From contig NZ_LILB01000001.1 of the NCBI RefSeq assembly GCF_001274945.1, positions 202,351 to 266,350 on the forward strand: DNA of 64,000 nt, read 5' to 3'. The translations under genes were made by a program, and so were the position numbers. This stretch comes from Viridibacillus arvi. GTDB lineage: Bacteria; Bacillota; Bacilli; Bacillales_A; Planococcaceae. Below, piece by piece: positions 42,897 through 52,289 of the stretch; within the stretch, counting starts at the first letter, position 1, and each line of letters starts with the position of its first letter. The notes beneath the pieces are model-generated. The model saw only the letters and a list, made by a program, of their open reading frames with translations, was not told the origin of the DNA and made no database searches.

Positions 42897-43991
42897 ATGG
42901 GAAAAGAGATTATTAGTGTAAGACAATTCGCAATAATTGTAATGCTTTATTCTATAGGAGCAGCTATTTTAATTTTACCTGCAACCTTAACACAAGTTGT
43001 GAAGCAAGATGCATGGGTTGTAGCTGTATTAGGAGTATTGATCGGTTTATTACTAGTGAAATTTTATATCACTGTTGGAAATATTTCTCCTAAATTATCT
43101 TTAGTTCAATTGATTGAAAAAGTTCTTGGGAAATATGTTGGAAAGATAATTGTAATTTTTTTTCTAATATTTACGTATCTCTCTGGAACTGGACTTCTAT
43201 ATTTTTTAGGCGATTTCATGCGTACTGAAGTTATGCCTGAAACACCTCTCGTAGCATTTAGTGGGTTATTCATGATTGTGATCATGTTTGGTACTTATTT
43301 AGGAATAGAAACATTTGCACGATCTACGGAAATTCTCTTTCCCGTATTTTTTTTACTGTTTATATTCTTTGTGGTTTTTATTTCTCCACAAGTAGATATA
43401 GAGTATTTGGAGCCTGTTTTAAATTCTAATCCTAAATCAATAATCAACGGTATTTTGATTTTTATTAGTGAATTTGCATTTCCGTTGGTCGTAATGTTAA
43501 TGGTATTCCCTGTTGCTATTAATGTTCCTAAATCTGGAACAAAAGGTTTTTATATAGGTGCTATAGCTGGGGGGATTATTTTAATAACCTTGATTACTTT
43601 ATGTGTCTTAGTTCTTGGTCCTACTGATACGGCTCACCGGGTTTTCCCTAGTTATGCAATGGCACAAAGGATTTCTATAGGTAATTTTATTCAACGTATT
43701 GAAATCACTATGGCTCTCTTATGGATTATTACACTGTATGTTAGGATCTTTTTTTATTTTCATGTGTCAGTTGTAGGGATTGCACAGATACTCAAGCTAA
43801 AGAATTATAGATCTCTAATATTACCTTTAGGATTAAGTATGGTTGCTCTTTCTCAAATGATCCATCCTGATGTAATCCATCAACTAAAGTTTAATAAGGA
43901 AATCTGGATACCATATTCAGCTACATTTGCTTTATTACTACCTTTAGTATTATTAATTGTTGCTAAAATTAGAAAAATAAAAAGTGAGTAA
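42897..43991 (+). CDS. spore germinant receptor B subunit (GerAB family, APC-type)
   Basis: 364 residues with about ten membrane helices, of the amino-acid/polyamine transporter-like GerB family. It opens ISVRQFAIIVMLYSIGAAIL, typical of the family, then QDAWVVAVLGVLIGLLLV and FPLVVMLMVFPVAINVPK. It is believed to bind the germinant. It completes an A-C-D-B operon, a variant of the common A-B-C order. Confidence 0.93.
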   Translation: MGKEIISVRQFAIIVMLYSIGAAILILPATLTQVVKQDAWVVAVLGVLIGLLLVKFYITVGNISPKLSLVQLIEKVLGKYVGKIIVIFFLIFTYLSGTGLLYFLGDFMRTEVMPETPLVAFSGLFMIVIMFGTYLGIETFARSTEILFPVFFLLFIFFVVFISPQVDIEYLEPVLNSNPKSIINGILIFISEFAFPLVVMLMVFPVAINVPKSGTKGFYIGAIAGGIILITLITLCVLVLGPTDTAHRVFPSYAMAQRISIGNFIQRIEITMALLWIITLYVRIFFYFHVSVVGIAQILKLKNYRSLILPLGLSMVALSQMIHPDVIHQLKFNKEIWIPYSATFALLLPLVLLIVAKIRKIKSE

Positions 43992-44271
43992 AAAAACCTT
44001 ATCCACTTAAAGAGTTTTTTGTAAATATTTTGTGAAAATATACCAGTTGCTCATTTAAATTCGATGAATAAGAATTAGTCCTAATTAGATATAATCACAG
44101 AATATAAGCTATTTCTAGAGATATTCTTCAAGAATTTTATATAAAATGAACGAAAATTTACAAAACAATTAAATAACATTAACTTTTAGAGGATATAATT
44201 ATTAAAGCAAGACATCTTCCATGCATAGATTTTATTAAATGAAATAAAATAAGCACTAAGGAGGAGTAAAC
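43992..44271. other. intergenic, weak terminator only
   Basis: A weak AAAAAAC / GTTTTTT pairing at about 43992-44022 may terminate the ger operon. The rest is AT-rich sequence without a recognised promoter. GGAGGAG before 44272 belongs to the next gene. Confidence 0.4.
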
Positions 44272-44574
44272 TTGGCTACTTTAATCGACATTATGATTAC
44301 AAGTTTGATCAGTCTTTGCTTTTTAGCCTTAGGGTTATTTATCTATAAAAAAGAAGATGTTGAATTAGTTGCAGGATATAATGGTCAAAAATTCAAGGGC
44401 GATAAATCAAAATTTGCGAAAAACAACGGCTTATTCTGTATAGCCTTTGCATGTTTACTTTTTATCACCCCTTTTTTCAAATACTTTGGGCATGTATTTT
44501 TAAACTTAATCTCATTCATCATGGTGTTGTTATTAATCATTTTGGTACTTTATACAAGAAAGCAACATTATTAA
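44272..44574 (+). CDS. DUF3784-type small membrane protein
   Basis: 100 residues from TTG 44272, behind AAGGAGGAG. Three membrane helices are present (LIDIMITSLISLCFLALGLFI; LFCIAFACLLFITPFFKYF; FLNLISFIMVLLLIILVLY). The signature VAGYNGQKFKGDKSKFAKNNG between helices 1 and 2 is that of the DUF3784 family common in Firmicutes, function unknown. It is monocistronic and followed by a terminator. Confidence 0.8.
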   Translation: MATLIDIMITSLISLCFLALGLFIYKKEDVELVAGYNGQKFKGDKSKFAKNNGLFCIAFACLLFITPFFKYFGHVFLNLISFIMVLLLIILVLYTRKQHY

Positions 44575-44581
44575 ATATTGT

Positions 44582-44621
44582 ATAAAATCCGCTTGTTCAT
44601 AGGAATGAGCGGATTTTAATT
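44582..44621 (+). terminator. terminator after the DUF3784 gene
   Basis: AAAATCCGCT pairs with AGCGGATTTT across a 14-nt loop and is followed by AATTT. Confidence 0.8.
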
Positions 44622-45053
44622 TATGAAGAATACATAGACTTATTATTACTGTTAAGCTTCCTATTACGAGTGGATTTATTATGAATAAGCTGTATAAAAT
44701 AGGGGAATGTACAGGTAGTAAAAAGGAACTAAGATTAAGTAAAGATAAATTGTTTTCGAGAGACGAGTTCATGATAATAAGAAAATCAATGCAATGATAT
44801 TCGCTTAAAGGTCTGAAGGAATAATATATTAACAAAAAAGAGTAATTTGCTTGTTACAACAGTATTCTTTATGAAATGTGCAACATTATAATGAGTTATT
44901 TTTAAGCTGGACTAATTTTTGTATTAGTTCAGCTTTTATATGTGATTAAAATCATATTTAAGAATATTTACTAAATAAAATTGCAGTAAAATTGAGATGT
45001 AAAATCGTACCTTTTTCAACTAACGGGGCAGGTTAGTTGGAGGTGTACAAAAT
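44622..45053. other. intergenic region with hairpins and no supported gene
   Basis: A 38-codon frame from ATG 44681 has no ribosome site and is not supported. Two hairpins are visible: AAGCTGGACTAAT / ATTAGTTCAGCTT (44904-44935, followed by TTATA) and CAACTAAC / GTTAGTTG (about 45018-45040). They look like decayed transcription-unit ends. Confidence 0.4.
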
Positions 45054-45079
45054 AAAAAGACCAATTAGTGGTCTTTTTA
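45054..45079. terminator. bidirectional terminator
   Basis: AAAAAGACC / GGTCTTTTT with a 7-nt loop lies directly at the stop of the leftward 140-residue gene, with T-runs on both strands. Confidence 0.8.
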
Positions 45080-45496
45080 AAGGGAAATATTTAAAGTTTT
45101 TAGCAACGCATCAATTTCTGTTTTAATGGTGAAAAAATGAGGCTTGCTTTCATCATCAAATATGAGTAAATAAGGCTTTTCATCTTCGGGGATAATAATG
45201 ATAACTTCATCAATCAAAGTAGTCACCCATTTATTTTCTATTTGAAGAGATGGCGTTAAGGGGATTTTCACTATATAACCTTTGTCTGGAATAGGGTTGA
45301 TTTTTTTTACAATATTATCAATTTCCTCAATAATTTTTTTAGTCTCTAATTGTATTTCGGGATTTGTTGGGATTGTTATGATCTTATTTTTTTGAATATC
45401 AAGAAGTTCAATATTTGTTGTGCTTTGTGCACTTACTATAAATAGATTAAATAGGAAAAGTATAGGAATTGACGTAAATAATATTTTACGAATCAC
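45077..45496 (-). CDS. small secreted hypothetical protein
   Basis: About 139 residues. GTG 45496 is preferred since GAGGTGA lies 6 nt upstream; GTG 45505 abuts that site. A signal peptide is clear (VIRKILFTSIPILFLFNLF, cleavage after VSA). The mature part is acidic and alternates strand-like segments (IVKIPLTPSLQIENKWV; LIDEVIIIIPEDEKPYLLIF). There are no cysteines or catalytic motifs. I do not recognise the family. Confidence 0.7.
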   Translation of the reverse strand: MIRKILFTSIPILFLFNLFIVSAQSTTNIELLDIQKNKIITIPTNPEIQLETKKIIEEIDNIVKKINPIPDKGYIVKIPLTPSLQIENKWVTTLIDEVIIIIPEDEKPYLLIFDDESKPHFFTIKTEIDALLKTLNISL

Positions 45497-45802
45497 ATTT
45501 ATCACCTCAGATTTAGCCTTACCAAAGATTATTTTGTTATACGTGGTACGTCACTGGAATGTCTTATTCAACGAGAAAATTAATCGTATTAATTCCTATA
45601 GAAGCTGAACGCTCTTTACGTTGTTGATGTATTTTTCAAGCCATGGGCAATAAAGCAAAATAAAAAACGTACACCACTAAAATTGAATTTAGTAATGTAC
45701 ATTTTTATAATATGTGCAACATTTTAAATAAGTTATGATGTAATAAATTATCATGTACATTTACTTGTCTTTAATATTACAGAGTATAGGATCGCTTTTT
45801 CC
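45497..45802. other. intergenic, nothing firmly recognised
   Basis: The segment around 45712-45740 (GTGCAACATTTTAAATAAGTTA) resembles 44878-44900 (GTGCAACATTATAATGAGTTA), an imperfect direct repeat about 835 bp apart. No gene is supported. Confidence 0.35.
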
Positions 45803-46555
45803 TTATTTATTTTTAGAGCCATCTTTTTTAGCAGCAATCATTAAAAACATTGGTCTACGGTTTTCGTCGTGCATTTCAGGTATATTCTTTAACATTTCTT
45901 CAGAAGGTGTAGATTCTCTTACTGCACTAATAATAAAACCTGCGTTAATCAAATCATTCATATAAGTAGAAATCGTACGATGATATTTTTGGACGCTTTC
46001 ATTTAAAAAGGATGTTTCACGTAATCCTTCAAAATGATAATTGTCTACTGGCCAGTGTAAACGATTGCCTTTATCATCGACATACCAATCTTGTTCACTT
46101 CTTGAAGTAAAGATTGGGTGTTCGACAGAGAAGACAAATGACCCACCATCTTCTAAATAATCGTAGACCTTTTTGCAAATTGCATCAAATGACTGAATAT
46201 AGTGAAAAGCTAGTGAGCTTATGACTACATCAAATTGTGCATCTGAGAATTGAATATCTTCAATCGATTCTTGAATATAGGTGATGCCAGGATCATCTGT
46301 TTTTTCACGCGCTTTTTCCAACATTTTTTTCGATAAATCTACGCCTATTACAGAACTCGCTTGTTGCTCACGAGCAAATCGACAATGCCAGCCAAACCCA
46401 CAACCTAGATCTAGTACTCGCTTATTTTGTAGATCTGGTAGAAGTGTTTTTAAAATATGCCACTCACCAGCAGCTTCAAGTCCATCCACTGATCGAGGCA
46501 TTTGTTTATAAGCAGAAAAGAAATTTGGTTCATCATATTTGTTTTGTTTTGTCAT
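45803..46555 (-). CDS. class I SAM-dependent methyltransferase
   Basis: 250 residues. Motif I LDLGCGFGWHCRFA (about 43-56) and the acidic end of strand 2 (VIGVDLSKKML) bind SAM. Later motifs are FDVVISSLAFHYIQ and LEDGGSFVFSVEHPIF. The C-terminal half resembles the small-molecule or tRNA-type methyltransferases of Bacillales often annotated as UbiE/Methyltransf_11. The substrate is unknown. The ribosome site GGAG lies 12 nt away, somewhat far. Confidence 0.88.
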   Translation of the reverse strand: MTKQNKYDEPNFFSAYKQMPRSVDGLEAAGEWHILKTLLPDLQNKRVLDLGCGFGWHCRFAREQQASSVIGVDLSKKMLEKAREKTDDPGITYIQESIEDIQFSDAQFDVVISSLAFHYIQSFDAICKKVYDYLEDGGSFVFSVEHPIFTSRSEQDWYVDDKGNRLHWPVDNYHFEGLRETSFLNESVQKYHRTISTYMNDLINAGFIISAVRESTPSEEMLKNIPEMHDENRRPMFLMIAAKKDGSKNK

Positions 46556-47005
46556 GTTATATCTAAACTCCTATCTATAGTATTAGAATATGGATTTTTG
46601 TATTAAAAATCAAATTATTCGAAGATTCCCTCTATTGATTTTTCGCCTTTACTATTATTGATTAATTGATTTTAGTTGTTGTTCGAACAGAACAGATCTT
46701 ACAGGAAAAAGGGTAGTAACATAATTGTACATACTGATATTGAAACAAAGAAGTTGAATTGTACTTCCCATATTGTTTAAATAAAAACTCCTTCAAACAA
46801 CGGTACAATAACGATTAAAATTCCTTTGTTAAAGAAAAATGGTGAAATTTTCGACCAAACCGTTTGACTTGATAGATAATACACCGATAAAAAAATGGTT
46901 ATACCAATCAATCGATTTTTTCGGTAATCTTCATTTAAGAATAAAAAAATTATATGTAAATGACAACGTTTGTTACATATTTATTAATTTATACATGGAT
47001 AAAGC
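46556..47005. other. 450-nt intergenic region, nothing recognised
   Basis: AT-rich sequence with no open frame bearing a ribosome site and no strong terminator. It should hold the promoter of the leftward methyltransferase gene and the 3' region of the leftward AEC transporter. Confidence 0.4.
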
Positions 47006-47911
47006 TTAAATACCTAAGAAATAGAGTACAACCGGAATCGATACGATACTAATGATTGTAGTTACAAATGTAGTGAAGGATACTAAATCGGGTTCGGTAT
47101 CAAACTGTAGTGCAATCATCGTTGTATTTGCAGCAGCGGGCATAGCAGATTGGATGATTAAAACGGTTTTAATAAGAGAGCTAAGGGGCATAAAAGATAA
47201 AATCACTGCTGCTAGGATCGGTGATAGAATTATACGGATAATAGATACAACCGAAACTAAGCGATAATCCACTTTTTTAGCTGAAATAGCAGCCAACTGC
47301 ATCCCTAAAACGAGCATCACTGTTGGAATTGAAGCTTCAGCTACTAAACTAACACCATCCATTACTGTTTTAGGAATAGTAATATGGTAAAATTCTAAAG
47401 TAATACCCGCTAGTGCCGCGTAAATTAAGGGCATGCGTAAAACTTTTTGGATGGATTGTTGTATTGTTGCTTTTTGTGATCCACCTATTGAAGCAAAGAA
47501 AATGCCTAAACTATTCATTAGAAGTGATTGAAGAACCATTATAATTACGGCTATATCAAAACCAGCAGCACCTAAAGCAAATAACACTACTGGTGCTCCG
47601 TAATTGCCGCTATTCATGAATACGGCTCCGAGGATCATTGCAGAAAACTCTGATCGTGAAGCTTTGAGTAAAGTGGATATTGCCCAAGTACAAAGAAACA
47701 AAACAACCGTTAACGTAATTGCGAAAATCGCTATGTATAAAAAATCTTTAGTTAATGGGGTCGTATAAAATGTACGAAAAGCGAGGAATGGTGACATTAA
47801 GTATAGGGCAGCGGTAGAAATCGATTTAATATCAAAACCTATACATTTTTGGCCGATAAAACCTATAGAAAACACTATAAGAACGGGTAAAATAATTAGA
47901 AATAAAGACAA
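47006..47911 (-). CDS. AEC-family (auxin efflux carrier-type) transporter
   Basis: 301 residues from TTG 47911, behind GGAG 8 nt upstream. About ten membrane helices in two inverted halves are present. Family landmarks are GAVFMNSGNYGAPVVLFALG near residues 96-115, TVMLVLGMQLA near 195 and IQSAMPAAANTTMIALQF near 252. Bacterial members are put forward as malate/malonate or other anion permeases. The substrate cannot be decided. Confidence 0.88.
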   Translation of the reverse strand: MSLFLIILPVLIVFSIGFIGQKCIGFDIKSISTAALYLMSPFLAFRTFYTTPLTKDFLYIAIFAITLTVVLFLCTWAISTLLKASRSEFSAMILGAVFMNSGNYGAPVVLFALGAAGFDIAVIIMVLQSLLMNSLGIFFASIGGSQKATIQQSIQKVLRMPLIYAALAGITLEFYHITIPKTVMDGVSLVAEASIPTVMLVLGMQLAAISAKKVDYRLVSVVSIIRIILSPILAAVILSFMPLSSLIKTVLIIQSAMPAAANTTMIALQFDTEPDLVSFTTFVTTIISIVSIPVVLYFLGI

Positions 47912-48010
47912 ATAACCATCTCCGTTAGATTTATTAGATATTTCTTATTATTCCACTTTTGAAAATATAGACAATACTATTTTAAAAATAGTTTTATTTT
48001 TTCAAAGAAA

Positions 48011-48040
48011 AACACGTAGTAAGTATACTACGTGTTAACT
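48011..48040. terminator. bidirectional terminator between msrA and the AEC gene
   Basis: AACACGTAGTA / TACTACGTGTT is an 11-bp perfect stem with a 4-nt loop. It ends the leftward msrA transcript. Confidence 0.75.
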
Positions 48041-48044
48041 GATG

Positions 48045-48572
48045 TTATTTCCAATTTGTATTGATAAATTCATCACGACCGGACTTTGCACGGTCTTCTT
48101 TATAGTGATTGGCACTTTTTTTGTAATAATCTTGATGGTAATCTTCAGCAGGATAGAATATACTTGCTTCACGAATCTCAGTGACAATCGGTTTATTGAA
48201 TCTTCCACTTTCAGCTATCGCTTGTTTGGAAGCTTCCGCTAACTGTTGTTGCAACGTATCATGATAGAAAATTGCTGCTTTATAAGATTCACCACGGTCT
48301 TGGAATTGACCTCCGTCATCAGTTGGGTCGACTTGTGGCCAGTAGATTTCTAGTAATTTTTCGTATGAAAAGATCGCTGGATCAAATTCAATTTGGACGA
48401 CTTCTAAATGACCTGATTGACCAGCTTTTACATCTTCATATGTCGGATTTTCTAAATGTCCACCCATGTAGCCTGAAGTTACTTTATGTATTCCGTCATA
48501 TTCGGCAAATGGTTTGACCATGCACCAAAAACACCCACCAGCAAATGTAGCTATATTAGTAATTTGTTCCAT
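48045..48572 (-). CDS. msrA: peptide methionine sulfoxide reductase A
   Basis: 175 residues, behind GGAGG. The catalytic Cys lies in GGCFWC (about 12-17). The conserved [31 protein letters not shown] and [14 protein letters not shown] blocks are intact. It reduces the S epimer of methionine sulfoxide in the cytosol. No msrB is adjacent, so it is a stand-alone MsrA. Confidence 0.96.
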   Translation of the reverse strand: MEQITNIATFAGGCFWCMVKPFAEYDGIHKVTSGYMGGHLENPTYEDVKAGQSGHLEVVQIEFDPAIFSYEKLLEIYWPQVDPTDDGGQFQDRGESYKAAIFYHDTLQQQLAEASKQAIAESGRFNKPIVTEIREASIFYPAEDYHQDYYKKSANHYKEDRAKSGRDEFINTNWK

Positions 48573-48684
48573 GTTGTAACCTCCAATAGTATAAAGACGT
48601 CATTAATACGTGAAATCTTGTACATCTTTTAGTTTACAACATTGACTACTAGAAAAACATACTCACTTGAAAGGAGCATACATC

Positions 48685-49629
48685 ATGCAAGAAAATCAAC
48701 AAACACGAGTGCGTAAAAAAAGACGCAAACTTCGTAAAGGACGTGTGTTCTTTACTTTAATCCTACTTCTATTAGTAGGGGGAGGAGTATATGGATACAC
48801 TGAATATAAAGCAGGTCTAGAACTTGCGAAAGGGCAAGAACAGATAAAAGAAAACTTTATTGGTGATAAAGCTTCATCAAAAAACATAGAAAATATTTTA
48901 CTTTTAGGTGTCGATTCTCGCGGTGAGGCAAAATCGCGAACAGACTCTATGATTCTTGTTTCATGGAACAAAGATACAAATGACATTAAGATGGTATCAT
49001 TCATGCGAGATATTTATGCAGATATCCCTGGCTATCAATCATATAAGTTGAATACGGCTTATTATTTAGAAGGTGTTCAATTATTAAAGGATACAATTAG
49101 CAATATGTTCGATGTAGAAATTAATCACTATGCATTAATTGATTTTAAAAGTTTTGAATCAATGGTAGATATACTTGCACCGAATGGGGTAGAAGTTAAT
49201 GTCGACAAAGATATGTCGAAAAACATCGGAGTTAAACTGAAAAAAGGAACACAACAGTTGAATGGTAAAGAATTATTAGGCTTTGCTCGATTCCGTTCGG
49301 ATGCACAAGGTGACTTTGGACGTGTAGATCGACAACAAAAAGCTCTAGAAGCATTGAAAAAAGAAGTTGTATCACCTGGCAATTATAAAAACTTCCCTAA
49401 ATTATTAGGAGCACTTCAAGGTTATGTTCAAACTGATATGACAGCTAAAGATGAATTATCATTAATGGCATCAATCATAAAAGGTGGAGATTTAAATATC
49501 GAAAAACTGACAATCCCAGTTGAACATGGCTATACATTTGCCAATTATTCTCATGCAGGGTCTGTCATTGAAATCGATCGTGCTTTAAATAATAAAGCTT
49601 TAGAGGAATTTCTTGATTTCGAACAGTAA
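48685..49629 (+). CDS. LytR-CpsA-Psr (LCP) family cell-wall protein
   Basis: About 314 residues from ATG 48685; GAAAGGAG is spaced for it and TTG 48667 is not. A basic cytosolic start (QTRVRKKRRKLRKG) precedes one membrane helix (VFFTLILLLLVGGGVYGYT). The outer LCP domain follows. Key blocks are LLGVDSRGEAKSRTDSMILV, VSFMRDIYADIPG, KLNTAYYLEGV and LLGFARFRSDAQGDFGRVDR with its phosphate-binding Arg residues. Members attach teichoic acids or other glycopolymers to peptidoglycan. Confidence 0.93.
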   Translation: MQENQQTRVRKKRRKLRKGRVFFTLILLLLVGGGVYGYTEYKAGLELAKGQEQIKENFIGDKASSKNIENILLLGVDSRGEAKSRTDSMILVSWNKDTNDIKMVSFMRDIYADIPGYQSYKLNTAYYLEGVQLLKDTISNMFDVEINHYALIDFKSFESMVDILAPNGVEVNVDKDMSKNIGVKLKKGTQQLNGKELLGFARFRSDAQGDFGRVDRQQKALEALKKEVVSPGNYKNFPKLLGALQGYVQTDMTAKDELSLMASIIKGGDLNIEKLTIPVEHGYTFANYSHAGSVIEIDRALNNKALEEFLDFEQ

Positions 49630-49716
49630 TATAGGGGTATAATAATATTATTAGCGCAAATTGAATGCTTCCTGTAAACTATTCATATAGCATTTTTGTC
49701 ATAAAGGGGGGATTGG

Positions 49717-50922
49717 ATGGAACCAGAAAAACCATCATTTTTTTCAACGAGATTTATTCGTTTCTTAGGGGGTAAAAATTTACTTTTTGGATTAATAACC
49801 TTATTAATTTTAGGTTGTATTATATTCATCTATGATAAAGTATCTTTTATTTTTTATCCCATTATTGTTTTTTTACAAACAGTAGTACTCCCGGTTATTT
49901 TAGCCGCGATTGCTTATTATCTATTAAGACCGATTCTGCGTATACTTGAGAAATGGAAAATTCCGAGAGTATGGGGGATTCTGATTATTTATCTTGGGTT
50001 AGCAGGTATAATTACTTTGTTAGTTATTCTAGTATTCCCATTTTTAAAAGGTCAGTTTACAAATTTAATTAATGAATTCCCACAATACTTTATGGAAATG
50101 CTTCATCAAATTCAATCTTTCGTACAAGGATCGACTTTCAATTCCTTCTTAGCTAAATACAATTTTGACTTAGATCAAGTAATGTCAAATATAACGACAG
50201 ATTTAAGTGATACAGTTAAGGATACAGCGGGAAAACTGGGTAGTGGTATTGCAACAGGTATTACAGGCTTGATTTCTACACTAACTGGAATTCTTTTAGC
50301 AATCGTAACTGTTCCATTCATCTTATTCTACTTATTAAAAGATGGAGAAAAGCTTCCAAAATTTATTTTGAAAATGTTTCCTCCTCGTATGAGAGATGAC
50401 GCTGCTCACCTTTTCCATAAAGCAGATCGCCAAATTAGCTCATATATTCAAGGGCAAATTATTGTTGCATTTTGTATCGGTGTCATGATTACAATTGGCT
50501 TCTTAATCATCGATATGGATTATGCAATCGTGCTAGGCTTCTTAGCGATGATAACAAGTGTTGTGCCTTACTTAGGACCTATTATAGCCATAACACCTGC
50601 TGCGATTATTGCTATCGTAACGTCACCAATTATGCTGGTCAAACTGGCAGTGGTATGGACTATAGTACAATTAGTGGAAGGGAAATTTATCTCACCACAA
50701 GTTATGGGAAAATCGTTACATGTACATCCCATTACTATCATATTTGTATTACTAACTGCAGGTTCATTATTCGGTGTACCAGGTGTTGTTCTAGGTATAC
50801 CAGGTTACGCAGTGCTGAAGGTGTTAGTAACACATTTGTTCTATCTATATAAGAAACGCTATAATAGACAAGAACCAGATCCTACTATGGAGTATGAAGT
50901 AGAGAACTGGAAAGACGAATAA
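49717..50922 (+). CDS. AI-2E family transporter (YdbI/PerM-like permease)
   Basis: 401 residues behind AAAGGGGGG. About seven to eight membrane helices form the AI-2E_transport fold. Family motifs are VILAAIAYYLLRPI, PFILFYLLKDGEKLP, GQIIVAFCIGVMITIGF, TSVVPYLGPIIAITPAAIIA and EGKFISPQVMGKSLHVHPI. Despite the family name, the substrate of most members is unknown and several act as ion antiporters. It follows the LCP gene by 87 nt and has its own terminator. Confidence 0.9.
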   Translation: MEPEKPSFFSTRFIRFLGGKNLLFGLITLLILGCIIFIYDKVSFIFYPIIVFLQTVVLPVILAAIAYYLLRPILRILEKWKIPRVWGILIIYLGLAGIITLLVILVFPFLKGQFTNLINEFPQYFMEMLHQIQSFVQGSTFNSFLAKYNFDLDQVMSNITTDLSDTVKDTAGKLGSGIATGITGLISTLTGILLAIVTVPFILFYLLKDGEKLPKFILKMFPPRMRDDAAHLFHKADRQISSYIQGQIIVAFCIGVMITIGFLIIDMDYAIVLGFLAMITSVVPYLGPIIAITPAAIIAIVTSPIMLVKLAVVWTIVQLVEGKFISPQVMGKSLHVHPITIIFVLLTAGSLFGVPGVVLGIPGYAVLKVLVTHLFYLYKKRYNRQEPDPTMEYEVENWKDE

Positions 50923-50952
50923 TCGGTAGCATTTGCTACCGATTTTTTTATT
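50921..50952 (+). terminator. terminator after the AI-2E gene
   Basis: AATCGGTAGCA / TGCTACCGATT is a perfect 11-bp stem with a 2-nt loop, followed by TTTTTT. It overlaps the stop codon. Confidence 0.9.
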
Positions 50953-51005
50953 ATCAATGAAAAATGTATGATTTGTTTAAATAAAAGTTGCGATTTATTA
51001 AAGAA

Positions 51006-51054
51006 GAACAGCTATTCTTTCGATTTTATATTGAAGGAATTGCTGTTTTTTTAT
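51006..51054 (+). terminator. second hairpin with T-run upstream of argC
   Basis: AACAGC...ATTCTTTC pairs with GAAGGAAT...GCTGTT around an AT-rich loop and is followed by TTTTTT. It may be a back-up terminator. The rest of the 316-nt gap holds the argC promoter. Confidence 0.6.
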
Positions 51055-51180
51055 GTATAAAAATACTGTTTATTTTGAAAAATCTCTTTTGAAAAAATAT
51101 TTTCACAATATTAAATGCTTTAGTACCAATGATGAAAGCGTGAACATTTCCAAGATAACGAAATGCAAATAAAAATACAA

Positions 51181-51209
51181 TTGACTTTATATTTATACAT
51201 ACTTATAAT
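51181..51209 (+). promoter_or_regulatory. sigma-A promoter of the arginine operon
   Basis: TTGACT (51181-51186), a 17-nt spacer and TATAAT (51204-51209) make a near-consensus promoter. The AT-rich symmetric spacer (ATATTTATACATACTTATAA) is where an ArgR/AhrC box would lie, but I cannot score it against the ARG consensus. Confidence 0.8.
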
Positions 51210-51239
51210 AATTTGTAACATACAAGTGAGGTGATTCAG

Positions 51240-52274
51240 TTGAAGATTGGAATTATTGGTGCAACAGGATATGGCGGGTTAGAACTAATAAGATTATTAC
51301 ATAATCATCAAGAAGTCGAAAAAATTAAATTATTCACTTCTTCTGATGAAGGAGCCATTTTTTCACAAAAATATAGTCATCTAAAAAAACTATACGATCA
51401 ACCTTTAGAGAAAATTGATATAGATACTTTAGCTGAATTAGATGTTGTATTTACAAGTACTCCATCAGGGGTTTCAAGCAAGTTACTACCACCTCTATTA
51501 AATGGCAAAACTAAATTCATAGATTTATCTGGTGATTTCCGACTTAAAAATTTAGAAGATTATGAAAAATGGTACAAAAAAGAGCCAGCTCCTAGTGATG
51601 CTGTTGAGCAAAGTATATATGGATTGTCTGAATGGAACAAAGAGGCCATTAAAGAAGCAAATCTTATTGCCAATCCAGGATGTTATCCAACGGCAGTTTT
51701 GCTTTCTCTTTTACCATTACTAAAAGAAGATCTAATTCATTCAGATGGCTTAGTCATTGATGCAAAGAGCGGAATTTCAGGGGCGGGGAATAAGCCTAGT
51801 ATGATGACTCACTTCAGTGAAACAAATGAAAATACAGCAATCTATAAAATACATGAACACCAACATATTCCTGAAATTGAACAGGCTATGAAAATGTTCG
51901 CAAATAGTAATTCACCAATTACATTTACAACAACATTAGTACCGATGACGAGAGGGATTTTGGCAACAAGCTATGCGCAAATCACTTCAGAGATAACTGA
52001 AGAACAACTATATAACTGTTTAGTTAAACAATATCAAAGCAATCCTTTTGTTCGAATTATAAAAGAAACAGCAAAATTTGGAACGAACCAAGTTTATGGT
52101 TCTAATTTCTGTGATATCCATGTGAAAGTCGATGCAAGGACTGGTAAAGCTACGATTGTTTCTGTTATTGATAATTTAGTCAAAGGGGCAGCAGGGCAAG
52201 CCATTCAAAATATGAATATACAGTTTGGTTTTGATGAAACAGCGGGTCTTATGCAAGTGCCATTATACATTTAA
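51240..52274 (+). CDS. argC: N-acetyl-gamma-glutamyl-phosphate reductase
   Basis: About 344 residues from TTG 51240, with GAGGTGAT upstream; GTG 51231 overlaps that site. NADPH loop GATGYGG (8-14 region), catalytic Cys in NPGCYPTAV near 147, and the late His-containing HQHIPEIEQ block are present. It makes N-acetylglutamate semialdehyde, the third step of arginine synthesis. First gene of argCJBD. Confidence 0.96.
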   Translation: MKIGIIGATGYGGLELIRLLHNHQEVEKIKLFTSSDEGAIFSQKYSHLKKLYDQPLEKIDIDTLAELDVVFTSTPSGVSSKLLPPLLNGKTKFIDLSGDFRLKNLEDYEKWYKKEPAPSDAVEQSIYGLSEWNKEAIKEANLIANPGCYPTAVLLSLLPLLKEDLIHSDGLVIDAKSGISGAGNKPSMMTHFSETNENTAIYKIHEHQHIPEIEQAMKMFANSNSPITFTTTLVPMTRGILATSYAQITSEITEEQLYNCLVKQYQSNPFVRIIKETAKFGTNQVYGSNFCDIHVKVDARTGKATIVSVIDNLVKGAAGQAIQNMNIQFGFDETAGLMQVPLYI

Positions 52275-52289
52275 AAAGGGAGTGTTTTT

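Noticed and set aside
44681-44797. 38-codon plus-strand frame
   Set aside because: No ribosome site and no recognisable sequence. It may be part of a decayed gene.
44533-44835. 100-residue minus-strand protein
   Set aside because: It runs across the terminator of the DUF3784 gene, has no ribosome site, and its composition is that of intergenic DNA.
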